Shown here: positions 36,861-46,001 of the stretch, one piece after another
Numbering within the stretch: position 1 is the stretch's first letter
Layout of the letters: each line of letters opens with the position of its first letter
Origin: Lachancea dasiensis
Lineage: Eukaryota > Ascomycota > Saccharomycetes > Saccharomycetales > Saccharomycetaceae
Direction: 5' to 3'
Length of the DNA: 64,000 bases
Assembly (NCBI GenBank): GCA_900074725.1
Contig: LT598457.1
Location: forward strand, 930,001-994,000
Program-made: the position numbers and the translations under genes
The notes under the pieces: generated by a model
Database searches by the model: none
Seen by the model: only the letters and a program-made list of their open reading frames with translations
Told to the model about the DNA's origin: nothing

Positions 36861-37946
36861 TTAACGCTGGTCGGATTTTACCCTTTTAGCCCCCAATTGT
36901 TTTGCAATATCAGTCTCAGCATCTTTGGGACGTTTTTTCGTGCTTTTTGCGTTTTTCTTGAGAGTTTTTTTGTCAAATTTCGCCGACTGTTCCTTTCGAG
37001 ACTTCGATCCATTTTCCTGTAGATTCTGGCTCTTTAAGTCGAACTCTGACAAGTGTGTGTCCTCGCTAAAATTTTCGAGCCACTCTAGGAGTTTTATCTC
37101 ATCGCCGTAACCTTCGTCCTGGGGCTGTGGTGTTTCGAGGATGATTGGGATTCCTCGCAAAAAATCAGCTTGAGTCACAAGTTTGAATACTTCAAGACCG
37201 AGGAAGCCTTCTCCTAATTTTTCGTGTAGATCCCGATTGGCAGCAAGCGGCGCTTTTGAATCATTGAGATGAATGGCAGAAAGATACTTGAAGCCAACGA
37301 TTTTGTCAAACTCGGCCCAAAAGTCGTCAAACGCCTGCCGCGTGCTGATATCGTAGCCGGCGGCAAAAGTATGACATGTATCGATGCATACGCCTACTCG
37401 GGTCTTGTCATCGACCATTTCAATGACCTTCTTGAGATCTGAAAGGTCACTACCTACCAAAGTACCAGTTCCAGCCATGTTCTCCAGCACTATTTTCACA
37501 AATTTCGTTTCTGTGTGGGCCTTGTTGATGTAGGATGCCAGCTGTTTGAGCTGTGTTTCGTGATCCGCCTTGAGTGACGATCCAGGATGGAAATTGTAGA
37601 GGCCAATGCCCAGCTGTTCGCATCGGCGAAGGTCATCCAAGAAACTGACATAACTTTTCTCAGCTTTCTCATGCTCGGGATTGGCCAAATTGATAAAGTA
37701 TTGTCCATGCGGCAGGACATCCGTGAGTGGATCATACCCGAGTTCTTTGCAGTTGGCCTTAAACTGATCTATCTCATCTTGGCTGTAGCTAGGCGATACC
37801 CATTTCCGGGGCGACTTCAAGAACATGGCAAATGCGTTGCATCCAATGTTGTAGGCATTGGTGACGCTCTTGGAAATTCCCCCCGCGGTTGAAATGTGAG
37901 CTCCAAACTTATAATTGGAAGTTGAGCATCTTGCAAACTGCGACAT
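36861..37946 (-). CDS. APN1: Major AP endonuclease, endonuclease IV family
   Basis: Cuts DNA 5' to abasic sites and removes blocked 3' ends in base-excision repair. 361 residues (367 in baker's yeast). The TIM-barrel with trinuclear zinc is shown by YKFGAHISTAGG, LPHGQYFINLANP, GLYNFHPGSSL, VLENMAGTG, GVCIDTCHTFAAGYD, AIHLNDSKAP and IPIILETPQ, with all ligand His, Glu and Asp segments in place. The C-terminal 60 residues are Lys-rich, fitting the nuclear localisation tail of Apn1. Upstream neighbour is RAD27, another repair nuclease, on the same strand. Confidence 0.97.
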   Translation of the reverse strand: MSQFARCSTSNYKFGAHISTAGGISKSVTNAYNIGCNAFAMFLKSPRKWVSPSYSQDEIDQFKANCKELGYDPLTDVLPHGQYFINLANPEHEKAEKSYVSFLDDLRRCEQLGIGLYNFHPGSSLKADHETQLKQLASYINKAHTETKFVKIVLENMAGTGTLVGSDLSDLKKVIEMVDDKTRVGVCIDTCHTFAAGYDISTRQAFDDFWAEFDKIVGFKYLSAIHLNDSKAPLAANRDLHEKLGEGFLGLEVFKLVTQADFLRGIPIILETPQPQDEGYGDEIKLLEWLENFSEDTHLSEFDLKSQNLQENGSKSRKEQSAKFDKKTLKKNAKSTKKRPKDAETDIAKQLGAKRVKSDQR

Positions 37947-38125
37947 GGCGATAATGTGGAATGAGCAGATCTCTACGAGTCAGCAGTGAACTGAAATATC
38001 ATTGTCACTTTTGGACCAATTTTCCATGACAGAGAGGTTTCGCACCACGCACGGGTGGAGTGGGTAATGGATGACGATTTTTGAGTCTCAACCATCGTAA
38101 TCACCGAGTTTATTGTTCGTGCTAA

Positions 38126-39280
38126 TTACTTACTTTTGGGTCTACCGACTTTGCTGACTTTGCCCTTCGCTTTGGTGCCCTTAGCGGATTTGGCCTTCTC
38201 GTTGGCAACAGCAAGTTGTTCTTTGGTCTTTGGCTTCACTTTGAAGAAGCCATCGAGGCGTCCCTGGACCCCTGTTTTGAGACCTTTTTGTAGCCGCTTG
38301 ATCCCTGAACGGATACGCTCTTCATTGAACCCTTTCTCTTTGCACATGAAGTCAATCAAGTCTTGCTCCTGCGGTTCCGTCCATTTGAGATCAATTTCCG
38401 ACCCCTTCACAACATCTGGCTCCAAAAACAACTTTCGGGCCTCCTGATATGGCCAATTGTCTGGCACTTTCCATTTGTTATTGGCCTCTCCGGACTCGAT
38501 GTACTTGACGATGTTTTCTAAGCTCTTGTGTTCCTTAATGAGCTTCAAGGCAGTCACAGGGCCCACACCGCGGATGCTTTCACAGTAGTCACAGCCCAGC
38601 ATGATTCCTAAGTCGATAAATTGTTCAATGGTCAACTCCAAGCCTTCTAATAGTACTTCCACATTGATTTCGTGGATAGGCTCTTTTTTGGCTTCGGAGA
38701 ATGTCAAATGGCGCAGCAAGTACGGTGATCTGTAGCACAAAGTGTCCATATCCTCGCTCGCAGCGGCGTACACCTTCCCAGCTTTAGCAAGCTCTGCACA
38801 TTGCGCTTCTGCCTCGCAAGGTGCCTCCACGTAGGGCAGTCCCATCAATCGCAGCAGCTTCTTGGCCTCTTCGTTGTGTTCTGGCGTGACCTTCACCAGT
38901 CTACGCTCGTGTTTCTGTTTCTCTGCCTCTTCGATGGCCTCCTTTAGCTTCTCTTCCGTGGATGCTCGTTTTGCGCTTCTTTTGTCTAATTCGTGCGATT
39001 TCAAAATGGGCGGTTTCCCATCGAATACGTAGCATGGTTTTATACCATTGTCAATCATACGTAAAGTCCTGTAAAAAATACCCATGAGGTGTGAGGTGGT
39101 TTCGCCTGACTCGCTTGATAGCTGTACCCCGTCCTGTTGTCTCACAGCGATGAGGAATTGGTATAGCGACATCGATGCATCGATGGCTACTTTACGGCCA
39201 AAAAAATGTTTGATGTCCAGTTTACGCACCGATGACGGTACGTGCTCTGAAATGATGGCGTTGAGACCCTTGATACCCAT
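38126..39280 (-). CDS. RAD27: Flap endonuclease 1
   Basis: Removes 5' flaps in Okazaki-fragment maturation and long-patch repair. 384 residues (382 in S. cerevisiae). It starts [13 protein letters not shown], with Gly2 needed at the active site. The acidic metal ligands are visible in [37 protein letters not shown] and [10 protein letters not shown], and the H2TH segment [14 protein letters not shown] is present. The PCNA-binding PIP box QGRLDGFF is at about 339-346, followed by a basic Lys-rich tail. Two ACGCGT boxes upstream fit S-phase expression by MBF. Confidence 0.98.
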   Translation of the reverse strand: MGIKGLNAIISEHVPSSVRKLDIKHFFGRKVAIDASMSLYQFLIAVRQQDGVQLSSESGETTSHLMGIFYRTLRMIDNGIKPCYVFDGKPPILKSHELDKRSAKRASTEEKLKEAIEEAEKQKHERRLVKVTPEHNEEAKKLLRLMGLPYVEAPCEAEAQCAELAKAGKVYAAASEDMDTLCYRSPYLLRHLTFSEAKKEPIHEINVEVLLEGLELTIEQFIDLGIMLGCDYCESIRGVGPVTALKLIKEHKSLENIVKYIESGEANNKWKVPDNWPYQEARKLFLEPDVVKGSEIDLKWTEPQEQDLIDFMCKEKGFNEERIRSGIKRLQKGLKTGVQGRLDGFFKVKPKTKEQLAVANEKAKSAKGTKAKGKVSKVGRPKSK

Positions 39281-39376
39281 CCCGCAACGTTCTCAGTGTT
39301 TGAGTGTGTCTATCTATGGCTTGAATGTGTAAAGGATGAAGAGCCGGTAGCCGGTAATATTAATTTTTCCAATGGC

Positions 39377-39417
39377 ACGCGTAAAGCTAGTTGTTAAGGG
39401 CCAAGCTTAAAACGCGT
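39377..39417 (-). promoter_or_regulatory. Pair of MluI cell-cycle boxes upstream of RAD27
   Basis: ACGCGT at 39377-39382 and again at 39412-39417, 97 and 132 bp before the RAD27 ATG. This is the core site of MBF (Mbp1-Swi6), which drives G1/S expression of replication genes including RAD27 in S. cerevisiae. Confidence 0.75.
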
Positions 39418-40155
39418 AATACCATACAACAGAAGTGGAACACTCAAACGCTTTGAAATCGAATGTAGAATGGAGAGCTATTGAGGAACAAGCTGCGATG
39501 TCAAGATTGGCTTCTCTGCGATTTTTTTTCCCCGCAGCGAACGCGCTTTTATCGAATCTTTATTCAACCACTTATAAGTAGAGCATGTTCCTGGCAACGG
39601 ACCGCGAACCATTAGTAGAGGGCGCGCTTCTGCTACGTACAATGGTCGGTTTTTCTTCCTCACCGGATTGGCTTTTTTTTATACATGTTTTGGCCACGAG
39701 AGATGATATTAAGTATACTTTTCTGCCGTTGATAAGTTGTCTCCACCATCCGGAGAAGCAATGTAAATACCTTCTTCCAAGGAAAGGACCACCGATTAGA
39801 AATATGTAGGTAGGCGGATAATTGTACGCTTTGGACGTGGTTCAGAATGACATAGAAAGGGAAGTATTCTGCGCCACTTGGCAGTTCCCCACCTGGCGGA
39901 CAGAGAGGAGACACTGGCAGGCCGACACGGACGACCGTCAACCTACTATTTGTGGGAAAACCTCCCTGACCAAGTCGCTTGGTAAGATAGAAGCTGGCCT
40001 GGCGTGCCTCTGTGTGTGGTGTCAAAGCGCCGCCAAACACATAGGATTCTCGTACATCACTTTTTACCGCAGTGTCACAGACAATCCTTCTGATGCGGTC
40101 GGGATGTCTCTAAAAAAACACAGCTTACAGGCGCGATGCCGTCGACTGGTTATCA

Positions 40156-40195
40156 AGAGAGAAGCAGCCCTGCGGAGAGAGAAGCAGCCCTGCGG
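40156..40195. repeat. Perfect 20-bp tandem duplication
   Basis: Two exact adjacent copies of a 20-bp unit (40156-40175 and 40176-40195) containing GAAGCAGCCCTGCGG. Lies in the RAD27-ABF1 intergenic region. Identity of the copies suggests a recent slippage duplication. Confidence 0.9.
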
Positions 40196-40411
40196 TGTTG
40201 CGGGGCCTCCGTCCTCTATTCGGTGAATCTAGGCACTAGCAGTGGGACAATCCAAGAAAGACCAATCAAAATTTCGCACCAGCCATACCTCACACTCACC
40301 CCCAGCTGCCACTCTGCTCGTCCGACACCGCCGTCTTGTCGGGTGGTGAGCATGGCCGCTGCTTCGTTGGCTGGAGAGAGTACTCGTTGCAGTACTCGCA
40401 AACTAGCCAGG

Positions 40412-40433
40412 CACGTGACACGTGACACGTGAC
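40412..40433 (-). promoter_or_regulatory. Three tandem CACGTGA units forming overlapping Abf1 (and E-box) sites upstream of ABF1
   Basis: CACGTGA occurs three times head to tail (40412-40432). Read on the minus strand, the array creates two overlapping matches to the Abf1 consensus RTCRY-N5-ACG (40414-40426 and 40421-40433) as well as three CACGTG E-boxes (Cbf1/Pho4 type). About 850 bp before the ABF1 ATG. Abf1 is known to control its own gene in S. cerevisiae. Which factor binds here is inferred. Confidence 0.6.
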
Positions 40434-41279
40434 CCCTCCGGCGGCTAATAAAAATTAATGGTGTTTCCAGCCCTTGTCTCTCTCTCCCTACCACTTGAAC
40501 CACTACAGCAAGCGCTCCTCCTGCTGGCTGGTGGTATATCGAAATGCGTGGACATCAGATCGAGCACTTCGTGGCGTAGCACGCTTCTCAAAGTGTCGGT
40601 ACCACTCCGTTTCTGCGTCACTTTCAACAGCTGCGCTGAATAACCACACCAAAGGCGAGGCCATTCCACAAAAAAGACCATGGATCATAGGCCGAGTGGT
40701 CTATCGCATCTTCATCGCTTACGGCTGGGATGCGCCCTGCTGAACTCAACGCGGCGACTCGCGAACAAGCGAACAGCTCTAGAGAAACACATTCTGGGCT
40801 ACCATTGGACACAGAGAGGGAAGCCCCGCCGTCCGTCCAAAGAAGTTCACACGACACAAACGTCGGCGGATGGCACCGCTTGGGATAACACACCTGAGTA
40901 GCAGAGCACGTACGAGTGCCGGTGCCGGTGCCGGTGCCGTGCCCGTACTCGCACGCGTACTCGTACTCGCTGGTCATTACCCTCTCTCGTCTTTTTTTTC
41001 ACCCTTTTTCCCGAATCTCGTTTTCGTTATAAACAACAAACCAAACCCAAAGCAATGCTTCTCTCGTCTTACAAGACTTGCCAACCTTTTATCATCATCA
41101 ACAACAACAACAAACATCATCATCTGCGAACCGTTCACCATCACTTGGAACCTTGAGGCACGTCTAACGAAATACAAACTCGAAATTAGACGCCGAGCTC
41201 TCAGTCAAGACATACAGAAATAAACACACGCAAGCAGCAGACGGCAGTCGAGAACAGCAAACACGTCTTGGTCCCAAAC

Positions 41280-42740
41280 ATGTCGCTCTACGAATACAAG
41301 CACCCCATCATCAACAAAGAACTTTGTTCCGGACCAGACTCCGCGTCGCGTAAGCAATTCCCAACGCTCGAGGCGTGGTACGACGTGGTCAACGACTACG
41401 AGTTCCAGGCCAGGTGTCCCATCATCCTGAAGAACTCGCACCGCAACAAACACTTCACGTTCGCATGCCACCTTAAGTCGTGCCCCTTCAAAGTGCTGCT
41501 GAGCTACTCGGGCCAGAACAAGGACGGCCCGTTCGAGTCCTCGCGCGACGATGAGGACGACGAGGTGGACGGCGACGCGTTGCACCACCACCACCACCAT
41601 CCTCACGGCCGCGAGGGTGACGACGTGAGCGCAGCTATTGCTGCCGCCGTGGCAGCTGTTACCGACACCAAGCCACCCGTTGGCGGACACGGCGCTGGTG
41701 GATCGCATCCGGGATCGGGTGTCGGTGTGAATGGCCGCGGTTCGGCTGGCGTGGACGAAGACGACGAGGACTCTCAACTACAAGGTCTTGCTTCCGTGCG
41801 TGGTCCCTTCACCGTGACTAAGATCGACCCATACCATAACCACCCGCTGGAATCCAACCTGTCTCTCTCCAAGTTCGTGCTGACCAAAGTACCTCGTATT
41901 TTGCAGAACGACCTGAAGTTCGATTCGATTTTGGAGTCTCTATGCAACGAAGACGACAACACTGTGGCCAAGTTTCGCGTATCCCAATACGTGGACGAGA
42001 GCGGTATCCTGGATATTTTGAAAGAACGTTACGGTCTAACGGACCACGATCTGGACAAAAAATTGTTGTCTCACATTGCGCGTCGTATCACCACTTACAA
42101 AGCTCGTTTTGTGTTGAAAAAGAAGAAAAACGGTACGTACGGCGTGCCTGCCGCCATGAGTGCGGCAGCCGCCGCCGCCGCCGCCATTAATGCGAATGGC
42201 CACGGTTCTGGTTCCGCGACCCCACAGCAACATCATCATCACCACCATCACCACCACCACCACCAATTGTCGCGGCAATCCGATATAGGATCACCTGATA
42301 TGGACAAGAAACGGTCCTATGCCCCTAACGACGGCGTTTCTGACCAGGATGACGACCTCGACTCTCGCAAACGTACCCGTACCAACAAGATCTCCGCCGC
42401 CGTGAAAATGGGGACGCGCTCTTCGTTGGTCAATGATCCGGGTCTGGCTCAGTTGGAAGATGCCCACGACTCCGAGGACAACAAATTACCTCAAGATGTT
42501 GCTGAGCAATTGCGTTTGTTGAGCTCACACTTGAAGGAGGTTGAACAGCAACAGCAACAGCAGCAACATGAACATGACCACGACCAAGACCATCATCACC
42601 ACCATCAGCTGCACCACCATTCATATCATGACCAACCGCTCGACGACCACCGCCACGACCAACTTCGCTCACCACGTCGTCCTGGCCACAAGCGTGAAGA
42701 GGATGACGAAAACATTCAGCCCGAATTGAGAGGGCAATAG
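41280..42740 (+). CDS. ABF1: ARS-binding factor 1, general regulatory factor
   Basis: Essential DNA-binding protein acting at promoters, origins and silencers. The ATG at 41280 gives 486 residues; the four codons upstream start with TTG. The N-terminal DNA-binding part is very conserved (EYKHPIINKE, WYDVVNDYEFQARCPI, LKNSHRNKHFTFACHL, CPFKVLLSY). The second part (about 180-290) includes PYHNHPLESNLSLSKFVL and HIARRITTYKARFVL. It is much shorter than S. cerevisiae Abf1 (731 aa), close to the roughly 500 aa I recall for Kluyveromyces. It has striking His tracts, an Ala tract and a Gln/His/Asp-rich C-terminus (QQQQQQQHEHDHDQD, then His runs). Repeats make indels here likely. Confidence 0.95.
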   Translation: MSLYEYKHPIINKELCSGPDSASRKQFPTLEAWYDVVNDYEFQARCPIILKNSHRNKHFTFACHLKSCPFKVLLSYSGQNKDGPFESSRDDEDDEVDGDALHHHHHHPHGREGDDVSAAIAAAVAAVTDTKPPVGGHGAGGSHPGSGVGVNGRGSAGVDEDDEDSQLQGLASVRGPFTVTKIDPYHNHPLESNLSLSKFVLTKVPRILQNDLKFDSILESLCNEDDNTVAKFRVSQYVDESGILDILKERYGLTDHDLDKKLLSHIARRITTYKARFVLKKKKNGTYGVPAAMSAAAAAAAAINANGHGSGSATPQQHHHHHHHHHHHQLSRQSDIGSPDMDKKRSYAPNDGVSDQDDDLDSRKRTRTNKISAAVKMGTRSSLVNDPGLAQLEDAHDSEDNKLPQDVAEQLRLLSSHLKEVEQQQQQQQHEHDHDQDHHHHHQLHHHSYHDQPLDDHRHDQLRSPRRPGHKREEDDENIQPELRGQ

Positions 42741-43053
42741 AATGATGGGCTGGTAAAATAAAATATATCAAAAATAAAAAAAGAGGTGATCAGAAGGGTG
42801 TCTAGAGTTGGGCCAACACATTTTTTGTGCCAACGGCAGGCTTTTACTCAAAATTTTTATCTTGAGAATAATCCATCAGGGTTATTTTCGGCACCTCTTC
42901 GGGTCCAGTATATGTTTTAAATTGTATTCTAAGTATTTGTATAACGTCTTTGAACTGTGTATCTATCTATGTCTGTCTCACTGTATATTGGAATAAATTT
43001 TGGTGTGAAATTTCAGCTGCGTAAATTGCGGGCTCTGTTGGTCAAAGACAAAA
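42741..43053. other. Intergenic: ABF1 3' end and ATP25 promoter
   Basis: About 313 bp, AT-rich, same-strand genes on both sides. AATAAAA-type 3' end signals occur just after ABF1 (42759-42780). Nothing else was recognised. Confidence 0.5.
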
Positions 43054-44838
43054 ATGCTCACCGCCAGAATGAGCACGGCCTTGAGAGCCACCCGATCCTG
43101 CCCAATAGCTGCCAGTCGTTCGAGCAGGGTGTCGCGTCTTTGGCGCGGTTCAAACTCGAGCCGGTTATACTCAAATGTTTCAATCCCATCCGAAGGGCCT
43201 GAGGACGATGACCCCATCTACAAGCCGGACGCGACCGAGTCTGAGGAACACACGTCTACTACACAACCCTGGTATATGGATGTTGTAAAAGATCAATACC
43301 AAGAGACTCAGTTTCAGGTTCAAGAACTCAAATTTCCAGCCAACTCTCCAGAAACGCTGCGGTTCTTGGCTACTTTTCTCAGAGACGATTTAGGATTAAG
43401 CGAAATTTTAATCTTTGATTTGAGAGGATCTAAGGACTCTCATACTACTGCGGTCGCTAAAATAAGCGATTTCATAGTCATGGCCACAGCAAGGTCGGGC
43501 AAACATTGCCACAAGAGCTTTATTGAAGTCAATGCCTTGCTAAAGCAAAAGTATCAGGTTTTAGCACATGTGGAGGGCAATATCAGTGCCAATGAGCTGC
43601 GCAGACGTCAACGCAGACTTGCAAGACATACCAACTTGAGCAAATCAATGGGTACTAGGTCTGCTGTAACTAGAAGTGGTGCTCAAACGGAATCCTGGTA
43701 CATGATCGACTGCCATCTGGACAATATCTTCGTCAACATTTTGACAGAGAACAGAAGAGAAGAACTTAATCTAGAGGAATTATACGCTCCACCCCAGGAA
43801 AAGCACTTGTACAGGAGAGACAGTGACAATAGCCGCGATGTTACTGCTGCGGATGAAGAAGACGACAATGTACTAGCCGGATTGAAAAGGCTGGCTGCTC
43901 GTAACCAGAAAAGATTCTACTCCACCGTTTCGAGCCAAAAAATGCTTGCGGAAAGTCTTTCACAGCAAGATTTTGAGCGAGCGTATGATCTGGTCTCAAG
44001 TGTCCATTCTCTTTCTGTCGCTAAGACGGTCGCTGCAGCATTGGAAATGATGCCAGTAACTACATCTTTACGAGTCGATGACTGGCTACTTATTTTCAAT
44101 CAGGTATGGTCGGCAAAGTTAGCTCAACTGCCGGAATACTGGAATTTGAGATTTCATTTCATGAAACTCCTCAATTGCTCCACGCACTCTTCTTTTGGCA
44201 TTCAAGGTGTACTCACAAATTACTTGGAGTTCAAAATGGCAAGTGGCGTTATCATTACGAGATCAGACTTGGTAAATTTTCTGGAATTGGCTTGTATTAA
44301 CTTGGAAGAGGGGCCAAGTGAGTATGAAGATCTGGCTACCACCAACAAAGCTGTAGTAAAAGCATTACAACTTTACAAGGGAGTTGACCCAGCATTTTTT
44401 ATGGACGAAGAACTGATGTGTTTGATACTGCGAACAATGTGCAGTTCAAGGGGATCCCTCAAGGCTTTGAATGAGATGATCGACTTCGTATGCACAGAGT
44501 ACTCCTCAAATATTACGACCAGCATGATAACTACAGTTCTACAGCTTTTGGCGGAGAATAAGGAATATATGAAAATTTTGAAGTTTTGGGAGAATGGCAT
44601 CAAAATACAAGGAACACAAGACCACAGGCCATGGGCCTACTTTATTCACACGCTAGCAAAGTCTGAGGATCAAAAATTTATGAGGAAGGTATTGAATGAA
44701 GGTCACCTATTGTGGCTAAAGCGCAATAATATTAACGTCTCACCTCAGCTTCAAAACGCTCTGGACGATTTGTTTGGTGCTGCAGATCCTGATAACATTG
44801 CTTACGCAGATTTGAAAGAGTTTCTAATCCAGGATTGA
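43054..44838 (+). CDS. ATP25: Mitochondrial Atp25 (OLI1/ATP9 mRNA stability and ring assembly)
   Basis: Two-part mitochondrial protein: the C-terminal half stabilises the mRNA of ATP synthase subunit 9 and the N-terminal half, cleaved off, helps its oligomerisation. 594 residues (612 in S. cerevisiae). The start MLTARMSTALRATRS with many Arg and Ser and no acids looks like a presequence. Residues about 100-240 resemble the ribosome-silencing factor (RsfS) fold (IFDLRGSKDSHTTAVAKISDF split in the middle, WYMIDCHLDNIFVNILT). The C-terminal half (from about 285) is helical. Neighbours match YMR098C. Confidence 0.9.
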   Translation: MLTARMSTALRATRSCPIAASRSSRVSRLWRGSNSSRLYSNVSIPSEGPEDDDPIYKPDATESEEHTSTTQPWYMDVVKDQYQETQFQVQELKFPANSPETLRFLATFLRDDLGLSEILIFDLRGSKDSHTTAVAKISDFIVMATARSGKHCHKSFIEVNALLKQKYQVLAHVEGNISANELRRRQRRLARHTNLSKSMGTRSAVTRSGAQTESWYMIDCHLDNIFVNILTENRREELNLEELYAPPQEKHLYRRDSDNSRDVTAADEEDDNVLAGLKRLAARNQKRFYSTVSSQKMLAESLSQQDFERAYDLVSSVHSLSVAKTVAAALEMMPVTTSLRVDDWLLIFNQVWSAKLAQLPEYWNLRFHFMKLLNCSTHSSFGIQGVLTNYLEFKMASGVIITRSDLVNFLELACINLEEGPSEYEDLATTNKAVVKALQLYKGVDPAFFMDEELMCLILRTMCSSRGSLKALNEMIDFVCTEYSSNITTSMITTVLQLLAENKEYMKILKFWENGIKIQGTQDHRPWAYFIHTLAKSEDQKFMRKVLNEGHLLWLKRNNINVSPQLQNALDDLFGAADPDNIAYADLKEFLIQD

Positions 44839-44892
44839 ATTTTTAAACAACTTGTTTGATGACACACCTGTAAATACGTTTATAATTTTATT

Positions 44893-45822
44893 CTAGTCCT
44901 TGAGATTCTTATTCAGATAGTCCACGAATAGTGGGGCCACCCGCTCTTTCTCAAGACTCCTTAGACGATTCATAGCTACAAATTGCCGTCTGATTCTCTG
45001 CAATTGGGCTACAGTCACACCCTGGGGAGGAATCTCAGCATACATACAACGTTCATCATTGATGTCTTGCACCTCAGATATAATTATTCTCGTTACGCCA
45101 GAAACAACATTAGATTGGAGGGCAGCCAAGACCTTTTTCACCACAGCTGATGTTTCCGCATCCAGAATTTGGAGTGAGTTAGTATGGGCGGCCGGCTTCA
45201 ATATCGTGGCATTGTTTGGTTTTAAAGTGCTCAACAACTGGTCAGTTTCACGGTCATTGGTACCTTTGTAAAGCTGAGGAAACAGCGCTCTAAAAATGGG
45301 ATCAGAAAGACCCTTGATGGAATCTTCGGCTGCAAGTATTGGAATAAGTGGCGAGTCCCATCTGGTTTGCGGATTTGGTTCCTCGTAGCGCTGTATCAGC
45401 TGATTTAGAAGATCATGCTCCCAAGGAATCCGACCATCTGCAGTGGAACCGTTCCACTCCAAAATGTTGGCACTAGGACTCATTACGTGCATCACGCAGT
45501 ATGTGGTCATAAGATTCTTTACCTCGCAATGCAGCTGGTATCTGAATCCTTTGATATAATTGAGTGAGTCCACAATTACGATCTTATATCTTGACAGATC
45601 TCGTTTCACCGCGGACATGATCTTTGAACGCAGTTTACGTTCATCCTGAGAGGTCAAGTAGTCACTATGTTTGATCCCTAGACTTTCGTCCGAGTGGTAA
45701 ACAATCGAGTACTTGGCCAAATCTGGTTCTTCCTGAATTTTCGTCTCCAAAAGAGCACATAGTTCCCGTGCTTTTGTAGTCTTCCCGCAAGCTGGAAATC
45801 CACTGAAAAGTACTAGTGGCAT
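44893..45822 (-). CDS. KTI12: Elongator-associated protein Kti12
   Basis: P-loop protein that works with Elongator in making the wobble-uridine modifications of tRNAs; related to tRNA-Sec kinase PSTK. 309 residues (313 in baker's yeast). Walker A is GFPACGKT (8-15), with SDESLGI and VDSLNYIKGFRYQLHCE typical of the family. The C-terminal domain contains the basic LQRIRRQFVAMNR helix used for tRNA binding. Ends convergently with ATP25 (54 bp) and is divergent from MTG1 (179 bp). Confidence 0.95.
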   Translation of the reverse strand: MPLVLFSGFPACGKTTKARELCALLETKIQEEPDLAKYSIVYHSDESLGIKHSDYLTSQDERKLRSKIMSAVKRDLSRYKIVIVDSLNYIKGFRYQLHCEVKNLMTTYCVMHVMSPSANILEWNGSTADGRIPWEHDLLNQLIQRYEEPNPQTRWDSPLIPILAAEDSIKGLSDPIFRALFPQLYKGTNDRETDQLLSTLKPNNATILKPAAHTNSLQILDAETSAVVKKVLAALQSNVVSGVTRIIISEVQDINDERCMYAEIPPQGVTVAQLQRIRRQFVAMNRLRSLEKERVAPLFVDYLNKNLKD

Positions 45823-46001
45823 AACCTTAGAGGTATCGAGCTGAGAGTTTTTTAGTGATGTTATTGTGTTGGTCTTGTGAACTTGAAGCTCATCGCTTTT
45901 CGTCGATTTTTTGGCAAACCAATAGTGAAAAATACGAAGACTATAACTAACCGCTATTCAATAAAGAAAGGTGGGCTATAAGGAAATTCTTCGATATACT
46001 C

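Larger units (their letters stand above)
39281..41279. other. Large divergent intergenic region between RAD27 and ABF1 (2.0 kb)
   Basis: The longest gene-free stretch of the window. From the RAD27 side: two ACGCGT boxes (39377-39382, 39412-39417), then a long unassigned part. A perfect 20-bp tandem duplication follows (40156-40195), three tandem CACGTGA units forming overlapping Abf1 sites (40412-40433), and a GGTGCC hexamer repeat (about 40915-40938). An ATC/AAC-repeat stretch (about 41090-41125) lies in the ABF1 leader. ORFs on both strands here lack good starts, similarity or coding character, and I take them as chance. Confidence 0.6.

Noticed and set aside
40156-40195. CRISPR-like or phage attachment repeat
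   Set aside because: Only two adjacent copies with no spacers, in a eukaryotic promoter region; plain tandem duplication.
39822-40226. 134-codon plus-strand ORF in the RAD27-ABF1 gap
   Set aside because: It starts with TTG rather than ATG, is rich in Cys/Trp/Arg without domain character, overlaps the 20-bp duplication, and resembles no known protein.
40624-40977. 117-codon minus-strand ORF near the GGTGCC repeat
   Set aside because: The Gly-Thr repeat at its start is simply the translated hexamer repeat, and other frames there are equally open; no coding evidence.
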